DNA from: Azorhizobium caulinodans ORS 571
Lineage (GTDB): Bacteria > Pseudomonadota > Alphaproteobacteria > Rhizobiales > Xanthobacteraceae
Length of the DNA: 64,000 nt
Direction of reading: 5' to 3'
Assembly (NCBI RefSeq): GCF_000010525.1
Contig: NC_009937.1
Coordinates: 310,001-374,000 of the forward strand
A program made the translations under genes and the position numbers. Positions 18,124 to 27,295 of the stretch are shown in pieces (within the stretch, counting starts at the first letter, position 1; each line of letters starts with the position of its first letter). The notes beneath the pieces are model-generated. The model was not told the origin of the DNA. It did not search any database and saw nothing but the letters and a program-made list of their open reading frames with translations.

Positions 18124-18288
18124 TCAGTTCCCGGCCGAGGCGGAGGCCGCCTTCAGGCGGCTCAGGGTCAGGCCCACCTGCGTCAGCACGGTGACAATGG
18201 CAATGGAGAGACCGGCGGCGATCAGCCCGTATTCAAGGGCCGTCGAGCCGTGCTCTTCCTTGACGAACCTCTGCAGCAGAACCTTCAT
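18124..18288 (-). CDS. Flp family type IVb pilin
   Basis: A 54-residue prepilin. It reads MKVLLQRFVKEEHGSTALEY, followed by GLIAAGLSIAIVTVLTQVGL and a short polar tail. The G-[S/x]-T-A-[L/x]-EYGLI pattern around the cleavage site and the hydrophobic helix are diagnostic for Flp/Fap pilins; cleavage by CpaA would fall after the Gly of EEHG. It lies directly upstream of cpaA with 11 bases between them. The gene is short and easy to miss. The rest of a tad/cpa pilus cluster is not in the window. Confidence 0.88.
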   Translation of the reverse strand: MKVLLQRFVKEEHGSTALEYGLIAAGLSIAIVTVLTQVGLTLSRLKAASASAGN

Positions 18289-18488
18289 GCGCGCACCCGG
18301 CAGCTTCGCGCGGCAGGCCCCCCGGCCGCCGTCTTGCCGGACGCTAGGCCCGACCCCTTGCGGGCTGGTAAAGGCGGCAGAACGAGATACCGCTGAGCCG
18401 TCTGGCTTGCCAAAAGGGTTAACAAGCTCTCATCGACTGCAAGGTTTCGTTAACCCTGTTTCGCCTTTCTGTCAGGCCGCGGAGCGGC

Positions 18489-19448
18489 TCAGGCGTTCTG
18501 CAGCAGCCGGGCGGGCTCCAGCGCGGCAGCCCGGCGGAAGCGGGGCGCCACCACCTCCACAAGGAAGTCGAGATAGGCGCGCACGCGCGCCGGCATATGG
18601 CCGCCCTGGCCGAGATAGACCGCATGCATGGGGTCGGTATCGCCGGGGTTGAAGTCCTCCAGCAGCGGCACGAGGCGCCCGGCCAGGAGGTCCGCCGCCA
18701 CATGGAAGGTGCCGAGGCGGGCGATGCCCGTGCCCGCCAGCACCATATGGCGAAGCGTCTCGCCGTCGCTGGCGAGGACATGGCCCTGTGGGCGGAACAC
18801 CGTGGCCTCGCGACCCTCCTCCGCCTTGAGCGGCCAGCCTTCCACCTGCCGCAGATAGCAGAAGCCGATGCAGCGATGGGCATCGAGATCGGCGGGCCCG
18901 CGCGGCGTGCCATGGCGCGCGAGATACTCGGGCGAGGCGACGATCACCATGCGGGTATCGCCCAGCTTGCGGGCGACGAGCTGGGAACTCTTCAGCGGCC
19001 CGGCGCGCACGGCCACATCCATGCGCTCCTCCATCAGGTCCACCACCTTGTCGGTGAGCACCACATCCAGCGTCACCGCGGGATAGCGCGCGAGGAATTC
19101 CGGCAGTGCGGGCAGGAGATAGAGGGTCCCGAAGGGCACGTTGGCATTCACCCGCAGGCGTCCGCTCGGCACCTCGCTGCGGGCGACACTGCGCTCGGCC
19201 TCCTCGAGATCGGCCAGCAGCGTGACGGCGCGCTCATAGAAGGCGGCACCCTCGGCCGTGAGCTGGAGGCGCCGGGTGTTGCGGTTGATGAGGCGCGCAC
19301 CGAGGCGCAGTTCGAGCCGGGTGATGAGCTTGCTGACCGCGGAGGGCGTGAGATGCAGGGCGCGGGCGGCGGCCGAGAAGCCACCAGCATCCACCACGCG
19401 CACGAACACCTCCATCTCCGCCGTGCGGTTGACGTCGAGCCGGGCCAT
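18489..19448 (-). CDS. LysR family transcriptional regulator
   Basis: A 319-residue LysR regulator of the CrgA/PecT-like subgroup. HTH at about residues 18-63 (GGFSAAARALHLTPSAVSKL), effector domain at about 93-300. It is divergent from the MFS transporter gene with a 150-base intergenic region, the usual layout for a LysR protein that controls an efflux pump. The inducer is unknown. Confidence 0.91.
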   Translation of the reverse strand: MARLDVNRTAEMEVFVRVVDAGGFSAAARALHLTPSAVSKLITRLELRLGARLINRNTRRLQLTAEGAAFYERAVTLLADLEEAERSVARSEVPSGRLRVNANVPFGTLYLLPALPEFLARYPAVTLDVVLTDKVVDLMEERMDVAVRAGPLKSSQLVARKLGDTRMVIVASPEYLARHGTPRGPADLDAHRCIGFCYLRQVEGWPLKAEEGREATVFRPQGHVLASDGETLRHMVLAGTGIARLGTFHVAADLLAGRLVPLLEDFNPGDTDPMHAVYLGQGGHMPARVRAYLDFLVEVVAPRFRRAAALEPARLLQNA

Positions 19449-19598
19449 TTGGAAATCACATCACAGATGAATTGAATTTACTGCTTCTAGTTCATCCACG
19501 CCCGTGCGTCCATTTTGCTGCAACGCCGCATGCGCTGTCGCGTTGATGCGGGTTTCACCCGTTCTCCGGCCTTCGGCCGGCCCCTCAGGATGTCCGCC

Positions 19599-20774
19599 AT
19601 GCCTGTTGCTCTCTATGCCCTTGCCGCCGGTGCCTTCGGCATCGGCGTCACCGAATTCGTCATCATGGGCCTGCTGCTCGATGTGGGTGCCGATCTCGGC
19701 GTCTCGCTCTCGGCGGCGGGTCTGCTCATTTCCGGCTATGCGCTGGGCGTCGTGGTCGGCGCGCCGGTGCTCACGATCCTCACCGCCCGCTGGCCGCGCA
19801 AGGCGGTGCTGCTCGGCCTGATGGCCGTCTTCACCCTCGGCAACCTCGCCTGCGCGCTGGCGCCGGACTACGAACTGCTGATGGCCGCCCGCGTGCTCAC
19901 CGCCTTCGCCCACGCCACCTTCTTCGGCGTCGGCTCGGTGGTCGCGACGGGGCTCGTGCCGGCCAACAAGAAGGCTTCGGCCATCGCCATCATGTTCACG
20001 GGTCTCACGGTCGCGAACATCCTCGGCGTGCCGTTCGGCACCTGGCTCGGCCAGCATTATGGCTGGCGCTCCACCTTCTGGGCGGTGACGCTGGTGGGCG
20101 TGCTGGCCTTCGCGGTCATCGCGCTGCTGGTGCCGGCAAACGCCGCCAAGCCCGAGGCGAGCAATCTGAAGAAGGATCTCGCGGTGCTCACCCGCGCGCC
20201 GCTGCTGCTCGGCCTTCTCACCACGGTGCTGAGCTGGGTCGGCGTGTTCGCGGCCTTCACCTACATCGCGCCCATGCTGACCAAGATCACCGGCTTTGCG
20301 GAGAGCGCGGTGTCGCCCATCCTCCTGGTGTTCGGCGCCGGTCTCGTGGTGGGCAATCTTGCCGGCGGGCGCCTCGCCGACCGCTGGCTCGTGCCGACCG
20401 TTTACGGTTCGCTGGTGGTGCTCGCCGCGGTGCTGGGCGCGCTCACCTTCGCTCTCCATAACGCCGTTGCGGCGGTGATCTTCGTCGGCCTGCTCGGCGC
20501 GGTGGCCTTCGCGACCGTGGCACCATTGCAGATGTGGGTGCTGGAGAAGGCGCAGGGCGCCGGCCAGAGCCTCGCGTCCTCCTTCAACATCGCCGCCTTC
20601 AATCTCGGCAATGCCATCGGCGCGTGGCTGGGCGGGGTGGTGATCGATCACGGGCTCGGCCTCGGCGCCGTGCCGTGGGTGGCCGCCCTCGTGCCTCTCG
20701 CCGCTGTGCCCGTGGCCTGGTGGGCCGGGCGGTTGGAGGCCGGTCGCGCGCTCACCCCCGCCGCCGCCGAATAG
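19599..20774 (+). CDS. MFS transporter, DHA1 / arabinose-efflux-like
   Basis: A 391-residue permease with twelve hydrophobic segments, of the DHA1 drug:H+ antiporter group (AraJ/YdhP-like, COG2814). The N-terminus ALAAGAFGIGVTEFVIMGLL and the loop between helices 2 and 3 (TARWPRKAVLL) are typical. The second ATG (19599) is preferred since AGGA is eight bases upstream; the first ATG at 19590 overlaps that site. It probably exports small toxic compounds or sugars. It is divergent from a LysR gene and ends at a bidirectional terminator. Confidence 0.88.
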   Translation: MPVALYALAAGAFGIGVTEFVIMGLLLDVGADLGVSLSAAGLLISGYALGVVVGAPVLTILTARWPRKAVLLGLMAVFTLGNLACALAPDYELLMAARVLTAFAHATFFGVGSVVATGLVPANKKASAIAIMFTGLTVANILGVPFGTWLGQHYGWRSTFWAVTLVGVLAFAVIALLVPANAAKPEASNLKKDLAVLTRAPLLLGLLTTVLSWVGVFAAFTYIAPMLTKITGFAESAVSPILLVFGAGLVVGNLAGGRLADRWLVPTVYGSLVVLAAVLGALTFALHNAVAAVIFVGLLGAVAFATVAPLQMWVLEKAQGAGQSLASSFNIAAFNLGNAIGAWLGGVVIDHGLGLGAVPWVAALVPLAAVPVAWWAGRLEAGRALTPAAAE

Positions 20775-20792
20775 CACGGAGCGCAAAAACAG

Positions 20793-20826
20793 AAAGCCCG
20801 CGCACGGGACACCGAGCGCGGGCTTT
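20793..20826. terminator. Bidirectional terminator between MFS and pgm genes
   Basis: An 11-bp perfect stem (20793-20803 with 20816-20826) lies between convergent genes; AAA and TTT at its ends serve both strands, and CCTTTAT follows on the plus strand. Confidence 0.8.
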
Positions 20827-20852
20827 CCTTTATGTGGCGGATTGTCCGCGCG

Positions 20853-22352
20853 TCAGATCTTCTGGTTGTACTCGCCGACTTCCGGATGGGTGCGCAGCAC
20901 GCTGTCCACCTCGGCGAACATCTCGCGCATGCGGGCCTCGGAGACGGGGCTTTCCACCACCACCACCAGTTCGGGCTTGTTGGAGGAGGCGCGCACCAGG
21001 CCCCAGGAACCGTCTTCGGTGGTGACGCGCACGCCGTTCACCGTCACGAGGTCGCGGATCGCCTGACCCGTCACCTTCGCGCCCTCGGCCTGAAGCTTCT
21101 GATAGTGCTTCACCACCTGCTCCACGATGCCGTACTTGGCCTCGTCCGCGCAGTGGGGTGACATGGTGGGCGACGACCAGGTCTTGGGCAGCGCGAGGCG
21201 CAGTTCGGAGAGCTTCTTGCCCGGATTGCGATCGAGCATGTCCAGTACGGCGATGGCCGAGACGAGGCCGTCGTCATAGCCGCGGCCGATGGGCTTGTTG
21301 AAGAAATAGTGGCCCGACTTCTCGAAGCCGACGAGGGCGCCGCTCTCGTTCACCCGGCGCTTCATGTAGGAATGGCCGGTCTTCCAGTAATCCGCCTTCA
21401 CGCCGAGCTTGATCAGCTCGGGATCAGTGGCGAACAGGCCCGTGGACTTCACATCCACCACGAAGGTGGAGTTGGGATAGAGCTTGGCGAGGTCGCGGGC
21501 GAGCATCACGCCCATCTTGTCGGCGAAGATTTCCTCGCCCTCATTGTCCACCACGCCGCAGCGGTCGCCGTCGCCGTCGAAGCCCAGCGCCACGTCGGCG
21601 CCCGAGGCCAGCACGGCATCGCGCATGGCGTGGAGCATCTCGAGGTCTTCGGGGTTCGGATTGTACTTCGGGAAGGAGTGGTCGAGCTCGGTATCGAGCG
21701 GCACCACTTCCACGCCGAGCGCCTCAAGGATGCGCGGGGCGAAGGCGCCGGCCGTGCCATTGCCGCAGGCCACCACCGCCTTGATGGGGTGCTTCAGCTT
21801 CGGCCGGTCGGTGAGATCCTTGATGTAGATCTCGGGGAAGTTCTCGACGAACTGATAGGCGCCGCCGCCCTTCAGGTCGAACTTCGCACAGAGCACGATC
21901 TCCTTCAGGCGGGTCATCTCATCCGGGCCGAAGGTGAGGGGGCGGTTCACGCCCATCTTCACGCCGGTCCAGCCATTGTCATTGTGCGAGGCCGTGACCA
22001 TCGCCACCGCCGGCACGTCGAGGGCGAACTGGGCGAAATAGGCCATGGGCGACATGGCAAGGCCGATGTCGTGCACCTTCACGCCGGCGGCCATGAGGCC
22101 GGAGACCATGGCGTACTTGATGGAGGAGGAATAACCGCGGAAGTCGTGGCCGGTGACGATCTCCGGCTTGATGCCCATTTCGTGCATCAGCGTGCCGAGG
22201 CCCATGCCCAGCGCCTGCACGCCCATGAGGTTGATTTCCTTCTGGAACAACCAGCGGGCGTCATACTCGCGGAACCCGGTGGGCTTCACCATGGGCTCGG
22301 ATTCATAGGCGTAGGTGTTCGGCGTCAGTGCGGGCTTCGGCGTCGGGAACAT
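20853..22352 (-). CDS. Phosphomannomutase/phosphoglucomutase
   Basis: A 499-residue alpha-D-phosphohexomutase of the ManB/AlgC type, interconverting hexose 1- and 6-phosphates for polysaccharide and nucleotide-sugar synthesis. The phosphoserine is S122 in VTASHNDNG. The metal loop GFDGDGDRCG, the sugar-binding FEKSGHYFF and the phosphate-binding RASSNKPEL near the C-terminus are all intact. The start at 22352 (MFPTPKP) gives the usual length; the frame upstream is Arg-rich. It is a single gene facing the MFS gene. Confidence 0.93.
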   Translation of the reverse strand: MFPTPKPALTPNTYAYESEPMVKPTGFREYDARWLFQKEINLMGVQALGMGLGTLMHEMGIKPEIVTGHDFRGYSSSIKYAMVSGLMAAGVKVHDIGLAMSPMAYFAQFALDVPAVAMVTASHNDNGWTGVKMGVNRPLTFGPDEMTRLKEIVLCAKFDLKGGGAYQFVENFPEIYIKDLTDRPKLKHPIKAVVACGNGTAGAFAPRILEALGVEVVPLDTELDHSFPKYNPNPEDLEMLHAMRDAVLASGADVALGFDGDGDRCGVVDNEGEEIFADKMGVMLARDLAKLYPNSTFVVDVKSTGLFATDPELIKLGVKADYWKTGHSYMKRRVNESGALVGFEKSGHYFFNKPIGRGYDDGLVSAIAVLDMLDRNPGKKLSELRLALPKTWSSPTMSPHCADEAKYGIVEQVVKHYQKLQAEGAKVTGQAIRDLVTVNGVRVTTEDGSWGLVRASSNKPELVVVVESPVSEARMREMFAEVDSVLRTHPEVGEYNQKI

Positions 22353-22577
22353 GAAAAGCCTCTCTCGGCGCGGAGTGCATTCCGGGCAGGAACGCCCGAT
22401 AGCACGAAATTGTGACCTGTCTAATCTGAAGCGCAGCTGTATGGCGCTGGCCAAATCTGGCCGGGATACGCCTGCGCGCCGCCGGACGGATCAACGTCGC
22501 GGCAAAGCCCGTGGTTCCCCGTGCAGAAGCCGAGTCCCCACGCGGAAGCCTTGAGGTGGCTTGGCTTGCACGGCCCC

Positions 22578-25073
22578 TCACGTGCCGCGCGGCTTCGCCC
22601 GATTGGTGGGCGGGGCGTTCGCCGGGTCTTCCGGCCAGGGGTGCTTGGGGTAGCGCCCGCGCATCTCGGCCCGCACATCCCGCCATGAGCCCTGCCAGAA
22701 TTGTGGCAGATCCTTCGTCACCTGAATGGGCCGATGGGCGGGGGAGAGCAGGGCCAGCGTCAGCGGCACCTTGCCCCCCGCGATGGCTGGATGGCGGGTG
22801 AGGCCGAACAGCTCCTGCACCCGCACCGGCAGCAGTGGCCCGCCCTCGGCCGCATAGTCGATGGGCAGGTTGGAGCCCGTCGGTGCGGTGAAGTGGCTGG
22901 GGGCCTCGGTTTCCAGCCGATGGGTCAGCTCATAGGGCAGGAGGGCGTGGAGCGCATTGCCCAGATCCCCCGCGCTCACCTGACCGAGCGAGGTGCGCCC
23001 GGTGAGGAAAGGGGCGAGCCATTCAGCCGCCGTGGCGGCGAGTTGGGCGTCCGAGAGGTCCGGCCATGGCGCGCCTTCCGCCTGATGGAGAAAGCGCACC
23101 CGGTCGCGCCACTGGGTGAGGGCGGGTGTCCACGGCAGGCGCTCGATGCCGAGGTCCGCGAGGCCTTCCGCCAGCGCGGCGGCGGTCTCCGGCGTGTTGG
23201 GCACCGGCTGCGGCCGGTCGGCGAGGGTCAGGGCGCCCAGACGCCGCGTCTCGCGCGCTCGCACCGAGGCGGTCGCCGGATCGAAGGCGACTTCAAGGCC
23301 GGCGGTGATGGCGTCGGCGAACAGGCGCTCGATCTCCTCGCCCGAGATCGCAGCGGCGAGCTGCACGCGCGCGGCATCGGCTCGTCCGCTGATCTCCGCC
23401 ACCGCCAGATAGGGTGCGCGGGCGAGCGAGGAGGCCGGGTCCACCACCGCGCCGCGACCATTCGCGAGCAGGATGCGCGTGCCATCCCCCCGCGCCTTGG
23501 CGACGCGATCGGGATAGGCGAGCGCCAGCAAGGCGGCCGGAGAGGGAGTCTCGCCGGCCTTGGGCGGATGGCTTTCGCGCGCCAGTTCCGCCCAGCGGCC
23601 GGCAAGGCGGCGGGCATCCTCCGCCCGGCGGGAGCGCTCGCGGCGGAAGTCTTCCAGCCGATGAGCAAGGTCCGGACTGTCGCCGCCGAGCCCCCGCTCG
23701 GTAAGCAAAGCCGCGATGTCCGCCGCGCTCTCGCCCGCGCCGAGGTCCGATCCCCGCACCACCATGTGGGCGAGGCGCGGCGGCAGCGGCAGGCGGGCCA
23801 TGCGGGCGCCGAGCGGCGTCACCGCGCCGTCCGCGTCGATGGCGTCCAGCACCCGCAGCAGGTTCTTCGCCTCGGTGACGGCGGGCAGGGGCGGGGGATC
23901 GAGGAAGGGCAGGGCGCGGGGATCACGCACGCCGGCGCTGGCGAGATCGAGCACGAGGCCGGAAAGGTCGGCGGCGAGGATTTCCGGGGTCGCGAAGGCG
24001 GGCAGGCTCTGCGTCTCGCCCTCGCCCCACAGGCGATAGCACACGCCCGGCTCGGTGCGGCCGGCGCGTCCCCGCCGCTGGTCGGCGGCGGCGCGGGAGA
24101 CGCGCACGGTCTCAAGCCGCGTCAGTCCCACGTCCGGCTCGAAGCGGGGCACGCGGGCGAGGCCACAATCCACGACCACCCGCACGCCCTCGATGGTGAG
24201 CGATGTTTCCGCGATGGAGGTGGCAAGCACCACCTTGCGCTTGCCGGGCGGGGCGGGGAGGACGGCGCGGTCCTGCTCGGCGGCATCAAGCGCGCCGAAA
24301 AGGGCCACGATGTCCGTGTCCCGGTCGCGCACATCGGCCAGGAGATGGGTCTGCGTGCGGCGGATTTCGGCGGCGCCGGGCAAAAAGGCGAGCACCGAGC
24401 CGCGCTCGGCGGAAAGCGCCTTGAGCACCGCATCCACCACCTGCCGCTCGATGGGCGCACGTGGATCGCGGCCGAGATAGCGCGTGTCCACCGGATAGGC
24501 GCGGCCTTCGCTTTCCACGACCGGGGCGGGCGCGCCGTCGCCCAGCAGCGCCGCCACGCGGGCACCGTCGAGGGTCGCGGACATGGCGAGCAGGCGCAGG
24601 TCGTCCCGCAGGCCGCGCTGGGTTTCCAGCGCCAGCGCGAGGCCGAGATCGGCGTCCAGCGAGCGCTCGTGATATTCGTCGAACAGCACGGCGGCGATGC
24701 CGCTGAGCTCCGGATCGTCCAGCACCATGCGGGTGAAGACGCCCTCGGTGATGACCTCGATGCGGGTGCGGCGGGAGACCTCCGAGCGCAGGCGCACCCG
24801 ATAGCCCACCGTCTCGCCCACCTTCTCCTTCAGCGTCTGCGCCATACGGTGCGCGGCGGCGCGGGCGGCGAGGCGGCGGGGCTCCAGCACGAGGATCTTG
24901 CCGCCCTTCACCCACGGCTCGTCCAGCAGCGCCAGCGGCACGCGCGTGGTCTTGCCGGCGCCGGGCGGGGCGACGAGCACGGCCGCGACGTGATCGCGCA
25001 GCGTGGCGGTCAGGGCCGGCAGGGCGTCGTCAATGGGCAGGCGGGTGTCGAACATGGAACCTTGGGCTGTCAT
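22578..25073 (-). CDS. hrpB: ATP-dependent helicase HrpB
   Basis: An 831-residue DExH-box helicase. Walker A is APPGAGKTTRVPLALL (GAGKT at 38-42); the DExH motif appears as LFDEYHERS, and motif VI is QRRGRAGRTEPG. A helicase-associated region and the HrpB-specific C-terminal domain follow, ending with a YPKHPWPEDP segment typical of the family. The biological role in bacteria is poorly defined; RNA handling is assumed from the family. Two starts are possible (25073 and 25055); they differ by six residues. Confidence 0.94.
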   Translation of the reverse strand: MTAQGSMFDTRLPIDDALPALTATLRDHVAAVLVAPPGAGKTTRVPLALLDEPWVKGGKILVLEPRRLAARAAAHRMAQTLKEKVGETVGYRVRLRSEVSRRTRIEVITEGVFTRMVLDDPELSGIAAVLFDEYHERSLDADLGLALALETQRGLRDDLRLLAMSATLDGARVAALLGDGAPAPVVESEGRAYPVDTRYLGRDPRAPIERQVVDAVLKALSAERGSVLAFLPGAAEIRRTQTHLLADVRDRDTDIVALFGALDAAEQDRAVLPAPPGKRKVVLATSIAETSLTIEGVRVVVDCGLARVPRFEPDVGLTRLETVRVSRAAADQRRGRAGRTEPGVCYRLWGEGETQSLPAFATPEILAADLSGLVLDLASAGVRDPRALPFLDPPPLPAVTEAKNLLRVLDAIDADGAVTPLGARMARLPLPPRLAHMVVRGSDLGAGESAADIAALLTERGLGGDSPDLAHRLEDFRRERSRRAEDARRLAGRWAELARESHPPKAGETPSPAALLALAYPDRVAKARGDGTRILLANGRGAVVDPASSLARAPYLAVAEISGRADAARVQLAAAISGEEIERLFADAITAGLEVAFDPATASVRARETRRLGALTLADRPQPVPNTPETAAALAEGLADLGIERLPWTPALTQWRDRVRFLHQAEGAPWPDLSDAQLAATAAEWLAPFLTGRTSLGQVSAGDLGNALHALLPYELTHRLETEAPSHFTAPTGSNLPIDYAAEGGPLLPVRVQELFGLTRHPAIAGGKVPLTLALLSPAHRPIQVTKDLPQFWQGSWRDVRAEMRGRYPKHPWPEDPANAPPTNRAKPRGT

Positions 25074-25208
25074 GCTTGCCTGCACATAGGCCATCGGGGG
25101 GCCGGAAATCCATCCCGGCGTCCCCGCTTGCGGCATGGGAGGACATTCCGACCGGCGTGGCTTATGTAAGCGGCACGTTCAGATTCCCGTTTCAGGAGCC
25201 GTGTCTCC

Positions 25209-26204
25209 ATGTCCAGCGTTCCGTCCAGCCTCACCGACAAGGCCCAGTCCTTCAGCGTCGAGGGCGCCGTTGTCGCCGTCGCCTTCCAGAAGAAGGCCGC
25301 CATCCTGATCGGCGGCATGGGCGAGGCGCTGCGCATCGAGGGTGAGGCCGAGACGCGGTTCACGCTTCATGACGGCGGCGTGCTTGACGTGCGGGGTGAC
25401 GGCAAGCGTCTCGTCTCCGGCGGCGACGATGGCCGGGTGGTGGAACTCTCAGCCGAGGGCGAGGTCCAGGTGCGGGCCGAGCACAAGGGGCGCTGGATCG
25501 ACCGCGTTGCGCTCGGGCCGGATGGCGCGGTCGCCTATTCCGCTGGCAAGACGGCTTATGTTTTGCCGGCGAAAGGTGAGGCGCGCAGCCTTGAGGTGGC
25601 CTCCACGGTAGGCGGACTTTCCTTTGCACCGAAGGGCCTGCGGCTCGCGGTGGCGCACTATGGCGGCGTGACGCTCTGGTATCCCAACCTCGTGGACGCC
25701 AAACCCGATCTTTTCGGCTGGAAAGGATCGCATCTCGGCGTCGCCTTCAGCCCGGACGGGCGCTTCCTCGTCACCACCATGCAGGAGGCGGCGCTGCACG
25801 GCTGGCGCGTCTCGGACGGCGGCCACATGCGCATGACCGGCTATCCGGCGCGGGTGAAATCGTTCAACTTCTCGGCCGATGGCAAGTGGCTCGCCACCTC
25901 CGGCTCCTCGGAAGTCATCCTGTGGCCCTTCGCGTCCAAGGAGGGGCCCATGGGCAAGCAGCCCTCCATGATCGCGCCCTCCTCCACCGCGCGCGTCTCT
26001 TCGGTCGCCTGCCACCCCAAGGATCCGGTGGTGGCGGTGGGCTATGAGGACGGCATGGTGCTGATGGCGCGCATCTCGGATGGCGCAGAGATTCTGCTGC
26101 GCGCGCCGGACGGCTCGCCCGTCACCGCCACCGGCTGGAGGGCGGATGGCGGGGCCGTGGCCTTCGGCACCGCAAACGGCAGCGCCGGCATCGTCACCTT
26201 CTGA
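25209..26204 (+). CDS. WD40 repeat protein
   Basis: A 331-residue protein made of WD40-type repeats, probably a seven-bladed beta-propeller that acts as a cytosolic protein-interaction platform. Repeat signatures include VSGGDDGRVVELS, LGVAFSPDGRFLVTTMQ, SFNFSADGKWLATSGSSEVILW and ATGWRADGGAVAFGTANG. No signal peptide and no fused enzyme domain. Partners are unknown. It is divergent from hrpB with about 135 bases between the starts. Confidence 0.9.
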   Translation: MSSVPSSLTDKAQSFSVEGAVVAVAFQKKAAILIGGMGEALRIEGEAETRFTLHDGGVLDVRGDGKRLVSGGDDGRVVELSAEGEVQVRAEHKGRWIDRVALGPDGAVAYSAGKTAYVLPAKGEARSLEVASTVGGLSFAPKGLRLAVAHYGGVTLWYPNLVDAKPDLFGWKGSHLGVAFSPDGRFLVTTMQEAALHGWRVSDGGHMRMTGYPARVKSFNFSADGKWLATSGSSEVILWPFASKEGPMGKQPSMIAPSSTARVSSVACHPKDPVVAVGYEDGMVLMARISDGAEILLRAPDGSPVTATGWRADGGAVAFGTANGSAGIVTF

Positions 26205-26263
26205 AGCTTGGCCTTTGAAGCGTGGCCGCCAAGCCCGATTGCTGAAGCGAGGCTTGCATTTGG

Positions 26264-26287
26264 GGCCCGCGGGTCGCGTCGCGGGCC
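26264..26287 (+). terminator. Hairpin after the WD40 gene
   Basis: An 8-bp perfect stem (26264-26271 with 26280-26287) lies 60 bases after the stop. It lacks a T-run, so it is only a weak terminator candidate. Confidence 0.35.
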
Positions 26288-26365
26288 TGTCACGGCGGCG
26301 GGTTATCCGATAACCTCCGGTTGCTTCGCAAATGCGAAGCACTGTCGTCCGGTCGGAGCTGCCTC

Positions 26366-27112
26366 ATGAAGATCGAAGACGTTCGCCGTACCGCCTACTC
26401 GATGCCGCTGACCAACCCGGCCTATCCGCCGGGGCCGTATCGTTTCTTCGATCGCGAGTTCATGATCATCACCTACCGGACCGACATCGAGGCGCTCCGC
26501 CGTGTCGTGCCCGAGCCGCTCGAGGTGTACGAGCCGCTGGTGAAGTACGAATTCATCCGCATGCCCGATTCCACCGGCTTCGGCGACTATACCGAGACCG
26601 GACAGGTCATCCCGGTGAAGTATGAGGGCGTGGAGGGTGGCTATGTCCACTCCATGTATCTCGATGACGAGGCGCCCATCGCCGGCGGCCGCGAGCTCTG
26701 GGGCTTCCCCAAGAAGTACGCGCACCCGAAGATGGAAGTGGAGAAGGACGTCCTCACCGGGCGTCTCCACTATGGCAAGACCCTCTGCGTCGACGCCTCC
26801 ATGGGCTACAAGCACAAGGCGGCGGACAAGGATGCGGTGCTCGCGGCGCTGAAGACGCCGAGCTTCCTCATCAAGATCATTCCCCATGTGGACGCCACGC
26901 CGCGCATCTGCGAACTGGTGCGCTACTATCTGGAGGACATCGTCCTCAAGGAATGCTGGACGGGCCCGGCCGCCCTCGGCCTCTTCCCCCACGCCATCGC
27001 CGATGTGGCCAAGCTTCCGGTGCTGGAAGTGGTTTCGGCGCTCCACCTGCGCGCCGACCTCACCCTCGGCATGGGCGAGGTGGTGTTCGACTATCTCAAG
27101 GACCAGAAGTGA
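26366..27112 (+). CDS. adc: Acetoacetate decarboxylase
   Basis: A 248-residue cytosolic enzyme predicted to convert acetoacetate to acetone and CO2 through a Schiff base. The active-site lysine pair is in [12 protein letters not shown] (K116 and K117), aligned with the catalytic Lys115/116 of the clostridial enzyme. The length is normal. The start at 26366 is preferred for its GGAG site; a longer frame exists upstream. Together with the PHA and ketone-body genes elsewhere in the window it would drain acetoacetate. A patatin gene follows 183 bases later on the same strand. Confidence 0.92.
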   Translation: MKIEDVRRTAYSMPLTNPAYPPGPYRFFDREFMIITYRTDIEALRRVVPEPLEVYEPLVKYEFIRMPDSTGFGDYTETGQVIPVKYEGVEGGYVHSMYLDDEAPIAGGRELWGFPKKYAHPKMEVEKDVLTGRLHYGKTLCVDASMGYKHKAADKDAVLAALKTPSFLIKIIPHVDATPRICELVRYYLEDIVLKECWTGPAALGLFPHAIADVAKLPVLEVVSALHLRADLTLGMGEVVFDYLKDQK

Positions 27113-27295
27113 TCCGCTGATACGCGGTCAACGGGTGCGCGGGCCGATTGCCCGCGTGCCGTGCTGCGGTCATGCTGAACCATCCGGGGCGGCGCCGTGC
27201 CGCCCCGGCTTCATGTCCGGGCGTGGCGGGCGTTCATGACCGGGCCGTCGTTCTTCGGTTCCGCGCGCGGCGCGGTTCCCGTGCATGGGTGAGAC

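Noticed and set aside
22701-25169. 822-codon plus-strand open frame antisense to hrpB
   Set aside because: Shadow frame created by GC-rich codon bias; no domain, and hrpB on the other strand has all helicase motifs.
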